Of a stretch of DNA of 64,000 bases, positions 1 to 8,187 are shown piece after piece. The stretch spans positions 1,488,001-1,552,000 of the forward strand of contig NZ_FNBH01000001.1 of assembly GCF_900102265.1 (NCBI RefSeq). Reading direction: 5' to 3'. Made by a program: the position numbers and the translations under genes. Numbering within the stretch: position 1 is the stretch's first letter; the number at the start of each line of letters is the position of its first letter. Origin of the DNA: Epilithonimonas hungarica (GTDB lineage Bacteria > Bacteroidota > Bacteroidia > Flavobacteriales > Weeksellaceae). Under the pieces are notes generated by a model, which searched no databases, was not told the origin of the DNA, and saw only the letters and a program-made list of their open reading frames with translations.

Positions 1-1
1 C

Positions 2-1261
2 TACAACCACGATTTCGAGATCGTGTTTGATGGTTTTATTCATCAGTCGTTCCATATGTATCAGGTTCAGGTTTTCAAGGAGAAGAGCAATATTTTGGGA
101 TTTGACCTTTATCTGGTGAAGATTCCGGGATTGTTGGATAGGGAAAATGTTTATGGTTATTGGGATGAGAGTCAGCAATTCATAGCTTTTCAGCACGGTG
201 TTTTGCATTGGCTGAGTGCGATGCAGGTCCGTCCGGATATTTTGCATTGTCACGATTATCACACGGGACTTGTGCCTTTTATGATTGAGAATTGTTATGA
301 ATTCAGCTTTTTGAAAGGTGTAAAAACCATCGGAACAATCCATAATGGAGAATATCAGGGAAGTATGGATTGGCAGATGTCAAGCTTTCTTCCACATTTC
401 GAAGGGATAAGATCGGGTCTTTTGGACTGGAGCGGAAGAATCAACCCGATGGCGGCAATGATAAAATCCTGCAATGCCTTCAATGCAGTTTCCGGTGGTT
501 ATCTGGAGGAATTATTTTACAGTTTCCAAGGATTAGAACCTTTGATGAATCAGGAAAGAAAAAAAGCTTTCGGCATTATCAATGGGATTGATACCGAAGT
601 TTGGGACCCGCAGACCGACGACATGCTGAAATTCAATTATAATAAGGATTATGCAGAAGAAGGAAAATGGGAGAATAAAAAAGTCATCTGTGCAGAATAC
701 GGACTTAATCCAAATCTTCCGCTTTTCGGATTCATAGGACGTTTTGCTGGAGAAAAAGGCGCAGACCTTTTGCCTGATATTGTTGAGAAAAGCATTCAGG
801 AAACCAATGGTTCTCTTAATATCATGATTCTCGGTTCCGGAAATCAAAATATCGAAAATCAACTGAAGGAATTACAATATAAATTCAATGTGAATTTTGC
901 TTTAGATTTAGGTTATAAGGAATATTTGTCGCATCAGATCTATGCTTCGGCAGATTTCTTGCTGATGCCAAGCCGGGTGGAGCCTTGTGGTCTTAACCAG
1001 ATGTATTCTATGCGATACGGAACTGTTCCGATTGTTAGGTATACTGGCGGTTTGAGAGATACGGTTCAGGATATCTCAACTGGCGGAAGCGGACTTAATT
1101 TCACCAATGCGGGTGCAGATGATACCGTTTTTGCAATCAAAAGGGCATTGCATATCTATAGTCAAAAAGATTTGATGAAAGGATTGATCTATAACAATAT
1201 GTCATTCGATTTCTCTTGGGAAAAATCGGCCAAGAATTATTTGGAAATGTATAATTATTGA
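2..1261 (+). CDS. glgA: Glycogen synthase (5' end outside window)
   Basis: The reading frame is open to the left edge, so the first in-frame GTG (23) is not the true start and the N-terminal ADP-glucose-binding part is missing. Visible are the end of the GT5 catalytic domain and the GT1 half. Landmarks are the HCHDYHTGL block (about residue 80 of the visible part), the NGIDTEVWDP block, the FIGRFAGEKGADLL nucleotide-sugar loop, and the C-terminal MPSRVEPCGLNQMYSMRYGT segment typical of GlgA. The enzyme transfers glucose from ADP-glucose onto glycogen in the cytoplasm. It lies 108 bp upstream of glgC, the gene for the ADP-glucose-making enzyme, on the same strand, so the two form a glycogen-synthesis unit. 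Call is firm. Confidence 0.95.
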   Translation, partial: YNHDFEIVFDGFIHQSFHMYQVQVFKEKSNILGFDLYLVKIPGLLDRENVYGYWDESQQFIAFQHGVLHWLSAMQVRPDILHCHDYHTGLVPFMIENCYEFSFLKGVKTIGTIHNGEYQGSMDWQMSSFLPHFEGIRSGLLDWSGRINPMAAMIKSCNAFNAVSGGYLEELFYSFQGLEPLMNQERKKAFGIINGIDTEVWDPQTDDMLKFNYNKDYAEEGKWENKKVICAEYGLNPNLPLFGFIGRFAGEKGADLLPDIVEKSIQETNGSLNIMILGSGNQNIENQLKELQYKFNVNFALDLGYKEYLSHQIYASADFLLMPSRVEPCGLNQMYSMRYGTVPIVRYTGGLRDTVQDISTGGSGLNFTNAGADDTVFAIKRALHIYSQKDLMKGLIYNNMSFDFSWEKSAKNYLEMYNY

Positions 1262-1369
1262 TTCAAAGTTCAAATAAGTAAATATTTTTGTTAACATTGG
1301 CTTAATATTTGGCGGGATTTCTTAGCTTTATAATAAATAATAGAAAATAATATATAACCAGCACATTTT

Positions 1370-2638
1370 ATGAAAGAAAGCGTAATCTCCATAGTTTTGG
1401 GAGGCGGGCGAGGAACGAGATTGTTTCCTTTGACTTACACAAGGTCCAAACCGGCAGTTCCTATCGCGGGAAAATATCGGTTGGTCGATATTCCGATCTC
1501 GAATTGTCTCAATTCCGGACTGAACAGGATTTTGGTTTTAACCCAGTTCAATTCAGCTTCACTGAATTCACACATCAAGAATTCTTACCATTTTGATATT
1601 TTCAGCAAAGGTTTTGTAGATATTTTGGCTGCAGAACAGAATGTTGAGAATGAAAATTGGTATCAGGGAACGGCGGATGCTGTTCGTCAGACAATGAAAC
1701 ACCTTGAAAAATATGAGTATGAATATATCTTGATTCTTTCAGGAGACCAGCTTTATCAGATGGATTTCCAGAAGATGATCAATTTCCATAAGGAGCAAGG
1801 CGGTGATATCACCATTGCAACTATTCCTGTAAATGCCAAAGATGCAACTGGATTCGGAATTATGAAGGCTGATGAGGAAGGCAATATTACAGCTTTCACA
1901 GAGAAACCAAGTTTGGATGTTCTTCCGGATTGGAAGTCAGAAACCAGCGAAGAAAGCAAAGCTCAAGGCAAGGAATATCTGGCGTCAATGGGTATCTATG
2001 TTTTTACGAAGAATGTCTTGAGGAAACTATTCTCAGAACATGAGGGTGATGATTTTGGAAAAGATTTTATTCCGGCCTCAATCGGAAATCTGAATGTTTT
2101 GAGTTATCAATATGACGGTTATTGGACAGATATTGGAACGATTGAATCATTCTATGAGGCTAATTTGGATTTGGCTCAAGATTTACCTCAATTCAATTTG
2201 TTTAGTTCTAATCCCATTTATACAAGGGCTAGAATGCTTCCGCCCTCAAAAATTAATGGTTCTTATGTTAGTAAAACGATCTTCGGAGATGGTTGTATCA
2301 TTTTAGCCGATAAAATTGAAAATTGTATCATCGGAAATAGAACTAGAGTGGACAGAGGTTCTACAATTGTTAATTCCTATGTAATGGGAGCGGATTATTA
2401 TCAAACGGCTCAGGAAGTTGCTAATAATGAATTGGAAGGTAAAACAAGTATGGGAATCGGGAAGTATTGTTATATTGACAAAGCGATTCTTGATAAGAAT
2501 TGTTATATCGGGAACAATGTGAGAATCATCGGAGGAAAACATCATCCGGACGGCGATTATGACACGCATTCTATCAAAGACGGGATCGTGGTCGTGAAGA
2601 AAAATGCAGTGATCCCAGACGGCACCAATATTATGTAA
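1370..2638 (+). CDS. glgC: Glucose-1-phosphate adenylyltransferase
   Basis: This 422-residue protein has the usual length for bacterial ADP-glucose pyrophosphorylase. The N-terminal nucleotidyltransferase domain carries GGGRGTRLFPLT (about residues 11-22), the KPAVPIAGKYRLVD block and SGDQLYQMD. The C-terminal third is a left-handed beta-helix with hexapeptide-like repeats (GNRTRVDRGS, KNCYIGNNVRI). It makes ADP-glucose from glucose-1-phosphate and ATP, the committed step of bacterial glycogen synthesis, and would supply the glycogen synthase encoded just upstream. A TATTTTTG box at 1283-1290 could be a -7 element, but no matching -33 TTG was seen. A strong hairpin terminator follows the stop. 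Confidence 0.96.
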   Translation: MKESVISIVLGGGRGTRLFPLTYTRSKPAVPIAGKYRLVDIPISNCLNSGLNRILVLTQFNSASLNSHIKNSYHFDIFSKGFVDILAAEQNVENENWYQGTADAVRQTMKHLEKYEYEYILILSGDQLYQMDFQKMINFHKEQGGDITIATIPVNAKDATGFGIMKADEEGNITAFTEKPSLDVLPDWKSETSEESKAQGKEYLASMGIYVFTKNVLRKLFSEHEGDDFGKDFIPASIGNLNVLSYQYDGYWTDIGTIESFYEANLDLAQDLPQFNLFSSNPIYTRARMLPPSKINGSYVSKTIFGDGCIILADKIENCIIGNRTRVDRGSTIVNSYVMGADYYQTAQEVANNELEGKTSMGIGKYCYIDKAILDKNCYIGNNVRIIGGKHHPDGDYDTHSIKDGIVVVKKNAVIPDGTNIM

Positions 2639-2659
2639 ATTAATATACAAATAAGTAGG

Positions 2660-2692
2660 CCCTTCGGAAACGGAGGGTTTTATTTTTTTTAA
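2660..2692 (+). terminator. Rho-independent terminator after glgC
   Basis: The stem CCCTTCG (2660-2666) pairs with CGGAGGG (2671-2677), with one G.U wobble, around a GAAA tetraloop. A T-rich run follows at 2678-2690. It ends the glgA-glgC transcript. Confidence 0.85.
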
Positions 2693-2736
2693 ATTTGGCA
2701 AATAATTTGTCTTAGATTATTTATAAACAACAATTA

Positions 2737-3504
2737 ATGAAGAACATTCTTTTTCTTATCAGCATTTTCTTTTTTACAACAGCTTCAGCACAGTTTGATA
2801 ATATCACTGCCGGAGAGGTTTTGAGCTACAGGATCCATTACGGGTTCATTACAGCTGGTAATGCAACTTTGTCAACAACCAAAACTTCCTATAAAGGTCA
2901 GTCAGCATTTTATGTAAGAGGTGTTGGTAAAACAAGTGGCGCCGCAAAAGCTTTTTTCAAAGTGGAAGATGTTTATGAAAGTTATATCAACGAGAGCAAG
3001 GAACCGCTTTTCTATGTAAGAAATGTAGCAGAAGGCGGTTACAGACAACATTTGCAAAGTACCTTCAATCCTGCCAATAATACATTGGTTTTGGTTGATA
3101 AAAAAAATACGGACAGACCAGCAAAGACTATAAAAGTTCCTAATGACGTTCAGGATATGTTGTCCTGTTTTTATTACATGAGAAGCTTGCCGGCGGAAAA
3201 TCTGAAAGTAGGAAGCGTGGTGAGAATGAATGTTTGGATTGATGACGAATTGTTTCCCTTTCAGTTAAAAGTAGCCGGTACTGAAAAGCTGTCTACCAAA
3301 TTTGGCAAAATAGATTGTCTGAAAATCATTCCTTCTGTAATCAGTGGGAGAGTTTTTAAAGCGAAGGAAGGCGTGACGATGTGGGTTACCAACGACCAGA
3401 ACAGAGTTCCTGTTCTCATAAAAGCAGAACTGGCAGTTGGCTCGCTCAAAGCAAGTATTGATAGTTTTAGTAATGTGAAGTATCCTTTGAATTTTATAAA
3501 ATAA
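2737..3504 (+). CDS. Secreted DUF3108-family protein
   Basis: This 255-residue protein begins with a signal peptide (hydrophobic residues about 4-16, TASAQ cleavage region at 15-19). The mature part starts FDNITAGEVLSYRIHYGFITAG, the pattern of DUF3108 proteins, which are beta-rich envelope proteins of unknown molecular function common in Bacteroidota and Proteobacteria. A VRMNVWIDDELFPFQLKV segment near residue 163 and an SFSNVKYP C-terminus also fit. It has its own terminator and stands between glgC and the SRPBCC array, so context gives no functional clue. Family assignment is by recognition of the N-terminal pattern only. Confidence 0.8.
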   Translation: MKNILFLISIFFFTTASAQFDNITAGEVLSYRIHYGFITAGNATLSTTKTSYKGQSAFYVRGVGKTSGAAKAFFKVEDVYESYINESKEPLFYVRNVAEGGYRQHLQSTFNPANNTLVLVDKKNTDRPAKTIKVPNDVQDMLSCFYYMRSLPAENLKVGSVVRMNVWIDDELFPFQLKVAGTEKLSTKFGKIDCLKIIPSVISGRVFKAKEGVTMWVTNDQNRVPVLIKAELAVGSLKASIDSFSNVKYPLNFIK

Positions 3505-3514
3505 ATATATTGAA

Positions 3515-3541
3515 AATCACTCTTTTATGAGTGGTTTTTTG
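3515..3541 (+). terminator. Rho-independent terminator after the DUF3108 gene
   Basis: AATCACTC (3515-3522) pairs with GAGTGGTT (3529-3536), followed by a T run. It lies 10 bases after the stop of the upstream gene. Confidence 0.75.
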
Positions 3542-3571
3542 TTTTAAGACCAAATATTGTCCTAAGGCAAG

Positions 3572-3600
3572 TTGATAATTTCAAAATAAATTTAACTTTG
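3572..3600 (+). promoter_or_regulatory. Bacteroidota-type promoter for the SRPBCC gene at 3618
   Basis: TTG at 3572-3574 and TAACTTTG at 3593-3600 are separated by 18 nt, close to the TTG-N19-TAnnTTTG consensus of this phylum. The start codon is 17 nt downstream of the -7 box. Confidence 0.6.
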
Positions 3601-3617
3601 AAATAAAACAAATTCAA

Positions 3618-4031
3618 ATGCAAAAATTGACAGTAACTACACAAATCAATAAACCAATCAACGACGTTTGGAATTTCTTCAACAACCCGGAACATATTGT
3701 GAATTGGAACTTCGCCCACGAAAGCTGGGAATGTCCTTCCGCTAAAAACAATTTGAAGGTTGGAGGAAAATTAGAAGTCAGAATGCAGGCAAAAGACGGA
3801 AGTTTTGGTTTCGATTTAGTAGGCATTTATGATGAGGTCAGAGATAATGAATTCATCAAATATCATTTAGAAGACGGAAGAGAAATTGAAGTGATTTTTG
3901 AAAAACTGTCTGATGATAAAACAAAAGTTACTGAAAACTTCGACCCGGAAAATCAGAATCCTCTGGATTTCCAAAAAGATGGTTGGCAGGTAATTTTGGA
4001 TAATTTCAAGAGCTATTCGGAAAGTATTTAG
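3618..4031 (+). CDS. SRPBCC / AHSA1-type START-fold protein
   Basis: This 137-residue single-domain protein begins with a beta strand followed by the helix signature KPINDVWNFFNNPEHIVNW, standard for the AHSA1 (activator of Hsp90 ATPase 1-like) branch of the SRPBCC superfamily. A central FDLVGIYDEV strand pair and the C-terminal helix (WQVILDNFKSYSES) complete the fold. Such stand-alone proteins bind hydrophobic ligands in a deep cavity; specific roles are mostly unknown. It is cytoplasmic (no signal peptide) and is the first of four SRPBCC genes in the next 4.4 kb, interleaved with VOC and DinB genes. A good promoter precedes it. Confidence 0.85.
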   Translation: MQKLTVTTQINKPINDVWNFFNNPEHIVNWNFAHESWECPSAKNNLKVGGKLEVRMQAKDGSFGFDLVGIYDEVRDNEFIKYHLEDGREIEVIFEKLSDDKTKVTENFDPENQNPLDFQKDGWQVILDNFKSYSESI

Positions 4032-4035
4032 TTTG

Positions 4036-4140
4036 AACCACAAAAGTCACAAAGATTATATAAACTTTATAATCGTAAGCGCCTTTGTGAACCTTAAAAA
4101 CAGTTTATATTAAAAAAACCTTGTGGACTTTGTGTTAAAT
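4036..4140. repeat. Intergenic repeat of the ACCACAAAAG / CTTTGTG type
   Basis: The gap between the genes at 3618 and 4190 holds ACCACAAAAGTCACAAAG near its left end. Further right are CTTTGTGAACC and CCTTGTGGACTTTGTG, read in the opposite sense. The same ACCACAAAAG word recurs as an inverted pair at 6949-7003. This looks like a degenerate dispersed intergenic repeat. Confidence 0.5.
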
Positions 4141-4189
4141 TTAAAAGATTATTATGATTCTAAAATCTAACATCTAACATCTATAAAAA

Positions 4190-5044
4190 ATGAACAACAA
4201 CATATTTCCCTGTTTTTGGTTCAACCAAAACGGGGCAGAAGCTGCAGAATTTTATACTTCTGTTTTCAGAAATTGTCAGATCACGGTCAATACGCCAATG
4301 GTCATTAATATAGAAATCGAAGGTCAGAAATTAATGTTTCTGAATGCAGGACCAATGTTCAAGCCCAATTTGACTTTATCATTAATGATGATGTGCGATT
4401 CTGCCGGAGAAGTAGAAAGCTATTATCACAGACTTGCTGAAAAAGGAAAAGTGATGATGGAACTGGATGCTTATCCCTGGAGCGAAAAATATGCTTGGGT
4501 AGAAGACCAATACGGGATTTCCTGGCAATTATATCTCGGAACTGAAAAAGCGAAGCAAAAGTTTTCTCCTGTCATGATGTTCACGGGCAAAAATGCCGGA
4601 AAATGCAAGGAAGCCTTAAGTTATTATACAACCATCTTCCCGGATTCTGAGATAGAAGGTGTTATGGAATATGAAGAAGGCCAAGGCGATGTTGCCGGTA
4701 ATGTGGCGCATTCTCAATTCATCATCAATGATTATGTGATGATGGCGATGGACAGTTCACACGATCATAAAGCCCAGTTTACCGAAGGAACTTCTATGAC
4801 CATAATGACAAAAGACCAGGACGAAACCGATTATTACTGGAACGAGTTCACGAAAGAAGGCGAGGAAAGTATGTGTGGTTGGTTGAAAGATAAATATGGT
4901 TTCAGCTGGCAGATCGTTCCTCACAGATTGATTGAATTAACCAATACTCACGAAGTGGAAAAAGCTCAAAAAGCTTTTGGAGCAATGATGAAAATGAAAA
5001 AAATCATCATCAAAGATATCGAAGATGCTTATTACAACTCATAA
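4190..5044 (+). CDS. Two-domain VOC (PhnB-like) protein
   Basis: This 284-residue protein consists of two successive glyoxalase/VOC domains of the PhnB / 3-demethylubiquinone-methyltransferase-like type. The first starts PCFWFNQNGAEAAEFYTSVF and ends with DQYGISWQLYL (about residues 1-115). The second starts MMFTGKNAGKCKEALSYYTTIFP and ends with DKYGFSWQIVP (about 125-245). The signature NGAEAAEFYTSVF helix and the FSWQ strand are typical. These proteins are usually metal-dependent or metal-less VOC enzymes of unassigned substrate. It is followed 11 nt later by another SRPBCC gene, so the two are probably co-transcribed. Confidence 0.88.
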   Translation: MNNNIFPCFWFNQNGAEAAEFYTSVFRNCQITVNTPMVINIEIEGQKLMFLNAGPMFKPNLTLSLMMMCDSAGEVESYYHRLAEKGKVMMELDAYPWSEKYAWVEDQYGISWQLYLGTEKAKQKFSPVMMFTGKNAGKCKEALSYYTTIFPDSEIEGVMEYEEGQGDVAGNVAHSQFIINDYVMMAMDSSHDHKAQFTEGTSMTIMTKDQDETDYYWNEFTKEGEESMCGWLKDKYGFSWQIVPHRLIELTNTHEVEKAQKAFGAMMKMKKIIIKDIEDAYYNS

Positions 5045-5055
5045 AATAAAACACT

Positions 5056-5496
5056 ATGGAAAAATTAAAATATCAAATCGAGATTGATGCGTCACCAGAA
5101 AAAGTTTGGGATGTTCTGTGGAATGAGAAAACTTATTCTCAATGGACCTATTATTTCAGTCCGGATTCCAATATGGTAACCGATTGGGAAGTTGGCGGTA
5201 AAACCTATTTCACGGATTCGAGCAGAAAAAATGGAATGGTCAGTACAATAGAACGTATCGAAGAACCGAAACATCTGATTTTTAAACATCTTGGCGAACT
5301 TCATAATGGCGTAGAAGATGTCGATTCTGAAAAAGTAAAAGCTTGGAACGGAAGTCTGGAAGCTTATTATCTGGAAGAAGATAATGGAAAAACAATACTT
5401 AAAGTGGAAGTGGATTCTAATGACGAATTCAAAGAAATGTTTGATAACGGATTCAAGAAAGGATTGGAAGTCATAAAAGATCTTTCTGAAAATTAA
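5056..5496 (+). CDS. SRPBCC / AHSA1-type START-fold protein
   Basis: This 146-residue protein opens with YQIEIDASPEKVWDVLWNEKTYSQW, the beta1-helix signature of AHSA1 proteins. It continues with DWEVGGKTYF and a C-terminal amphipathic helix (FDNGFKKGLEVIKDLSE). It is a cytoplasmic ligand-binding fold with no catalytic residues recognised. It sits 11 nt after the two-domain VOC gene and 14 nt before the DinB gene, suggesting one operon. Distinct in sequence from the neighbouring SRPBCC proteins, so the array is not a recent tandem duplication. Confidence 0.85.
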   Translation: MEKLKYQIEIDASPEKVWDVLWNEKTYSQWTYYFSPDSNMVTDWEVGGKTYFTDSSRKNGMVSTIERIEEPKHLIFKHLGELHNGVEDVDSEKVKAWNGSLEAYYLEEDNGKTILKVEVDSNDEFKEMFDNGFKKGLEVIKDLSEN

Positions 5497-5510
5497 TTTT
5501 AAAAATACAA

Positions 5511-6038
5511 ATGATGGATAGATCAACTTCAAAAAAATTAGATATTGTCATTCCTGCGTTTCGTGCCCATTCACAGACATTCGTGATGGTTTTGGACGGG
5601 ATTTCTGAGGAAGATGCCAAGAAAAGAATCGATGGAAAAACCAATCATATGATTTGGATGGTCGGGAATTTTGTCAATATGCGTTACAGTTTGGGCTGGG
5701 TTCTGGGACTCAAGGAAGAAGACCCTTTCAGCGAGTTGTTTTTTCAAGGAAAGGCTTTGGATGAAAGTTTTGATTATCCAACGTTAGCGCAACTGAAAGA
5801 AAGTTTCCATAAGATATCGCCTTTGGTCTATGACAAATTGCTTCAAGCGACAGATGAAGATTTAGACAAAGATTTTCCAATGGGAATGGGCGTAGATTTC
5901 TTCAAAGAAGATGTTCTAAATTTCGTTGGGATGTGTATTGGAAGAGAAGATTATCTGTCGGGACAATTGGGATTGATGAGAAAGATCCTCGGTTATGAAG
6001 GAATGAAATATAACTTCGATAAAGATTTGAAATATTAA
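5511..6038 (+). CDS. DinB-family protein
   Basis: This 175-residue protein has the four-helix layout of the DinB/YfiT superfamily. N-terminal residues include LDIVIPAFRAHSQTFVMVLDGISEEDAKKR; a helix contains NHMIWMVGNFVNMRYSLGW; a C-terminal helix ends near YLSGQLGLMRKIL. Canonical members bind a metal with three His residues; His46 is visible in NHMIW and His15 near the N-terminus, but the C-terminal His normally found in the last motif (HxxY) appears as GREDYL, so the metal site may be incomplete. Members are implicated in thiol transfer or stress. The stop overlaps the next start by one base (TAATG), indicating translational coupling. Confidence 0.8.
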   Translation: MMDRSTSKKLDIVIPAFRAHSQTFVMVLDGISEEDAKKRIDGKTNHMIWMVGNFVNMRYSLGWVLGLKEEDPFSELFFQGKALDESFDYPTLAQLKESFHKISPLVYDKLLQATDEDLDKDFPMGMGVDFFKEDVLNFVGMCIGREDYLSGQLGLMRKILGYEGMKYNFDKDLKY

Positions 6039-6472
6039 TGGAATCCAACAAAAACTTCGAATATAGCTTTCACTCCAACAAAATAGCTAAAGAAATTTTC
6101 CCCATTTTAAAAAATGTAAAAAGCTGGTGGAATGGTTTGTTTGGAGAAGTTATTTTAGGCGAAAGTAATCAAACCGGAGACGAATTCTCTTTCTCGGCTG
6201 GTGATGACGTTCATTTTTCAAAACAAAAGTTGATAGAACTTAACCCAAATAAAGAATTAGTTTGGTTAGTCACAGATAGTAATTTATCTTTTCTTCAAGA
6301 CACTCACGAATGGGAAAATACCAAAATCAAATTCATTCTGGAAGAAACTAAAAATGGAACAAAAGTCACTTTCACACACGAAGGTTTGATTCCCAAAATC
6401 GAATGTTATAAAAACTGTACAGGAGCTTGGACTCAATATTTGGCAAATCTGGAAAAATCTTTAAACTCATAG
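6038..6472 (+). CDS. SRPBCC / AHSA1-type START-fold protein
   Basis: This 144-residue protein begins FEYSFHSNKIAKEIFPILKNVKSWWNGLFG, an SRPBCC start with a Trp-Trp pair. It ends with a C-terminal helix after ECYKNCTGAWTQYLANLEKSL. The KVTFTHEGL strand followed by a helix containing W is typical of the AHSA1 group. No signal peptide. Its ATG shares the last A of the DinB stop codon, so it is translationally coupled to that gene; the next VOC gene follows after 19 nt. Confidence 0.82.
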   Translation: MESNKNFEYSFHSNKIAKEIFPILKNVKSWWNGLFGEVILGESNQTGDEFSFSAGDDVHFSKQKLIELNPNKELVWLVTDSNLSFLQDTHEWENTKIKFILEETKNGTKVTFTHEGLIPKIECYKNCTGAWTQYLANLEKSLNS

Positions 6473-6491
6473 ACAAAACAACTATAAAACT

Positions 6492-6938
6492 ATGGCAGCA
6501 GTCAATCCTTATCTTACATTCCACGATCAGTGCGAAGAAGCTTTCAAATTCTATGAATCTGCATTTGGAACCAAAGTTCCATTTTGGAGTCGTTTCGGCG
6601 ATATGCCACCTCAGGAAGGAATGCCTCCGTTGGCGGACGAATACAAAAACCAAATAATGCACGTCTCACTTCCAATTTCTACAGAAACTGTGATTATGGG
6701 CAGTGATTCTCTTCCAGGAATGGGCGAGTACAAAAACGGCAATGATTTTTCAGTCGCAATCAAAGCCGAGTCCAAAGATGAAGCTAAAAAATTGTTCGAT
6801 AAACTTTCCGAAGATGGAAAAGTTACGATGGAACTTCAGGACACATTTTGGGGTGCTTATTTCGGGATGTGGGAAGACAAATTCGGAATCCAATGGATGG
6901 TCAATTACGACGACCCGGAGAAAGTTCAGGAACATTAA
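6492..6938 (+). CDS. VOC-family (PhnB-like) protein
   Basis: This 148-residue single VOC domain has the family start NPYLTFHDQCEEAFKFYESAFG, the middle MHVSLPISTETVIMGSD, and the end FGMWEDKFGIQWMVNYD. This is the PhnB-like glyoxalase fold, and the substrate is unknown. It is closely related in layout to the next gene (7046), with which it shares FWGxYFGxxxDKxGxxWMVNY, so these two are paralogues. It probably belongs to the operon starting at 4190. Confidence 0.88.
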   Translation: MAAVNPYLTFHDQCEEAFKFYESAFGTKVPFWSRFGDMPPQEGMPPLADEYKNQIMHVSLPISTETVIMGSDSLPGMGEYKNGNDFSVAIKAESKDEAKKLFDKLSEDGKVTMELQDTFWGAYFGMWEDKFGIQWMVNYDDPEKVQEH

Positions 6939-6948
6939 AATAACATTA

Positions 6949-7003
6949 ACCACAAAAGATTTAAAAAAATTAAATTGATTCTTTCTTTTGTAACTTTTGT
7001 GGT
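6949..7003. repeat. Intergenic inverted repeat ACCACAAAAG...CTTTTGTGGT
   Basis: ACCACAAAAG at 6949-6958 and its exact reverse complement CTTTTGTGGT at 6994-7003 bracket an AT-rich core between two VOC genes. It is related to the degenerate copy at 4036-4140. It could fold as a hairpin in the transcript. Confidence 0.6.
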
Positions 7004-7045
7004 TTAAATCATAAACAAACGACAAAATTCAAAATAAATAAAAAA

Positions 7046-7483
7046 ATGCCAAAATTAAATTCATACCTCAATTTTGATGGTACAGCAGAAGAAGCTTTCA
7101 AATTTTATCAATCCGTTTTCGGTGGGGAATTTGTAGGCGGCGTGATGAAAATGGGAAATGCGCCAGGAACAGAACATCTTTCCGAAGATGAAAAAAACAG
7201 AGTCATGCACATCGCATTACCAATTGGGAAAGACCTTTTGATGGCTTCTGACATCGTTCCGTCCATGGGACAAAAGCTCAATCAAGGAAACGGGAATTAT
7301 ATTTCTATTTTTCCGGAAAGCAGGGAAGAAGCGGACCGGATCTTCAATGGACTTTCTGCAGATGGAGAAGTTGAAATGCCAATGGAAGACCAGTTTTGGG
7401 GCGACTATTTCGGAAGCTTCAAAGATAAATATGGTGTTTGCTGGATGGTCAACTATAGCAAAGATTCTGGTTACGAAGGATAA
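7046..7483 (+). CDS. VOC-family (PhnB-like) protein
   Basis: This 145-residue paralogue of the preceding VOC gene reads NSYLNFDGTAEEAFKFYQSVFGGEF at the start, MHIALPIGKDLLMASD in the middle, and FWGDYFGSFKDKYGVCWMVNYS at the end. The fold is that of PhnB-like VOC proteins with unassigned substrates. It is separated from its paralogue by 107 bp containing an inverted repeat, so it may have its own promoter. Confidence 0.88.
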   Translation: MPKLNSYLNFDGTAEEAFKFYQSVFGGEFVGGVMKMGNAPGTEHLSEDEKNRVMHIALPIGKDLLMASDIVPSMGQKLNQGNGNYISIFPESREEADRIFNGLSADGEVEMPMEDQFWGDYFGSFKDKYGVCWMVNYSKDSGYEG

Positions 7484-7498
7484 CGGGAGTTACTCATA

Positions 7499-7560
7499 GA
7501 TTTTAACAAACTTTGCAGATTTTCAATTATCTGCTAAGATTAAAATATCTGCGAGGAATT
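7499..7560. repeat. Degenerate intergenic repeat (ATCTGC-rich)
   Basis: The gap before the gene at 7578 carries CTTTGCAGATTTTC, ATCTGCTAAGATT and ATCTGCGAGGAA in close succession. The pattern recurs, better preserved, at 8660-8733 (AATTTGCTAAATCTGCGGGAAG). It is probably a dispersed palindromic repeat. Confidence 0.5.
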
Positions 7561-7577
7561 TAATAACTAAATATTTT

Positions 7578-8021
7578 ATGGAAAAGGTAACAGCAAAAGC
7601 ATCTATAGGAATTCAGAAGCCTGTTTCGGATGTTTTTGAAGCGATCATCAATCCAGAAATAATGCGGAATTATTTCATTTCCAAAGGTTCCGGAAGAATG
7701 GAAACCAATAAGGAAATCTTCTGGTCTTTCCCTGAATTTGACGGTTCTTATCCATTGACAACGAAAGAGATCATTCCCAACGAAAAAATTGTTTTTGTCT
7801 GGGACCCAAATTCTGTTGTGACAATTGAGTTACAACAATTAGCTGAAAATAACACAGTGATAAAAGTTGCGGAAGAAGGTCATAACAGCGATGAAAAAGG
7901 CATAAAGTGGGCAATCGGTCAAACCGAAGGTTGGGCCAATTTTCTGGCCTGTATGAAAGCTTGGCTGGAATATGGGATCCATCTGCGGAAAGGTGCTTTC
8001 GACTTTATGAAAACTGATTAA
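7578..8021 (+). CDS. SRPBCC / AHSA1-type START-fold protein
   Basis: This 147-residue protein opens AKASIGIQKPVSDVFEAIINPEIMRNYF, the AHSA1 signature. It carries the strand pair ITFxW-like IVFVWDPNSVVTIELQQL and ends with a C-terminal helix containing WAIGQTEGWANFLACMKAWLEYG, where the WxNFLxxLKxxLEhG pattern is a hallmark of AHSA1-family START proteins. It is cytoplasmic with unknown ligand. It is the last gene of the SRPBCC/VOC/DinB array, with an intrinsic terminator immediately after the stop. Confidence 0.88.
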   Translation: MEKVTAKASIGIQKPVSDVFEAIINPEIMRNYFISKGSGRMETNKEIFWSFPEFDGSYPLTTKEIIPNEKIVFVWDPNSVVTIELQQLAENNTVIKVAEEGHNSDEKGIKWAIGQTEGWANFLACMKAWLEYGIHLRKGAFDFMKTD

Positions 8022-8025
8022 AATA

Positions 8026-8052
8026 AAAGCTTTGCAATTGCAAGGCTTTTTA
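8026..8052 (+). terminator. Rho-independent terminator after the SRPBCC gene
   Basis: AAAGC plus TTGC pairs with GCAA plus GCTTT around an AATT loop, with one mismatch, and is followed by a T run. It starts 5 nt after the stop codon. Confidence 0.8.
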
Positions 8053-8092
8053 TCTGTAATTTTTGGCTTTAGGATGGGTTTTGAATATTTTT

Positions 8093-8133
8093 CATTCCGT
8101 AGAAATCTATGCTGTTGAGATTCTTACGGAATG
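8093..8133. repeat. Palindromic intergenic repeat CATTCCGTA...TACGGAATG
   Basis: CATTCCGTA (8093-8101) and TACGGAATG (8125-8133) are exact inverted copies. The pairing extends inward through GAAATCT and AGATTC with a mismatch. The layout is that of a dispersed REP-like element. Confidence 0.6.
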
Positions 8134-8187
8134 ACAAATATTATTTTATATCAATTTTCAATTCATTAACTAATGTTTCTATTATAC

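Noticed and set aside
1283-1290. TATTTTTG as promoter of glgC
   Set aside because: No TTG at about 19 nt upstream; glgC can be read from the glgA promoter.
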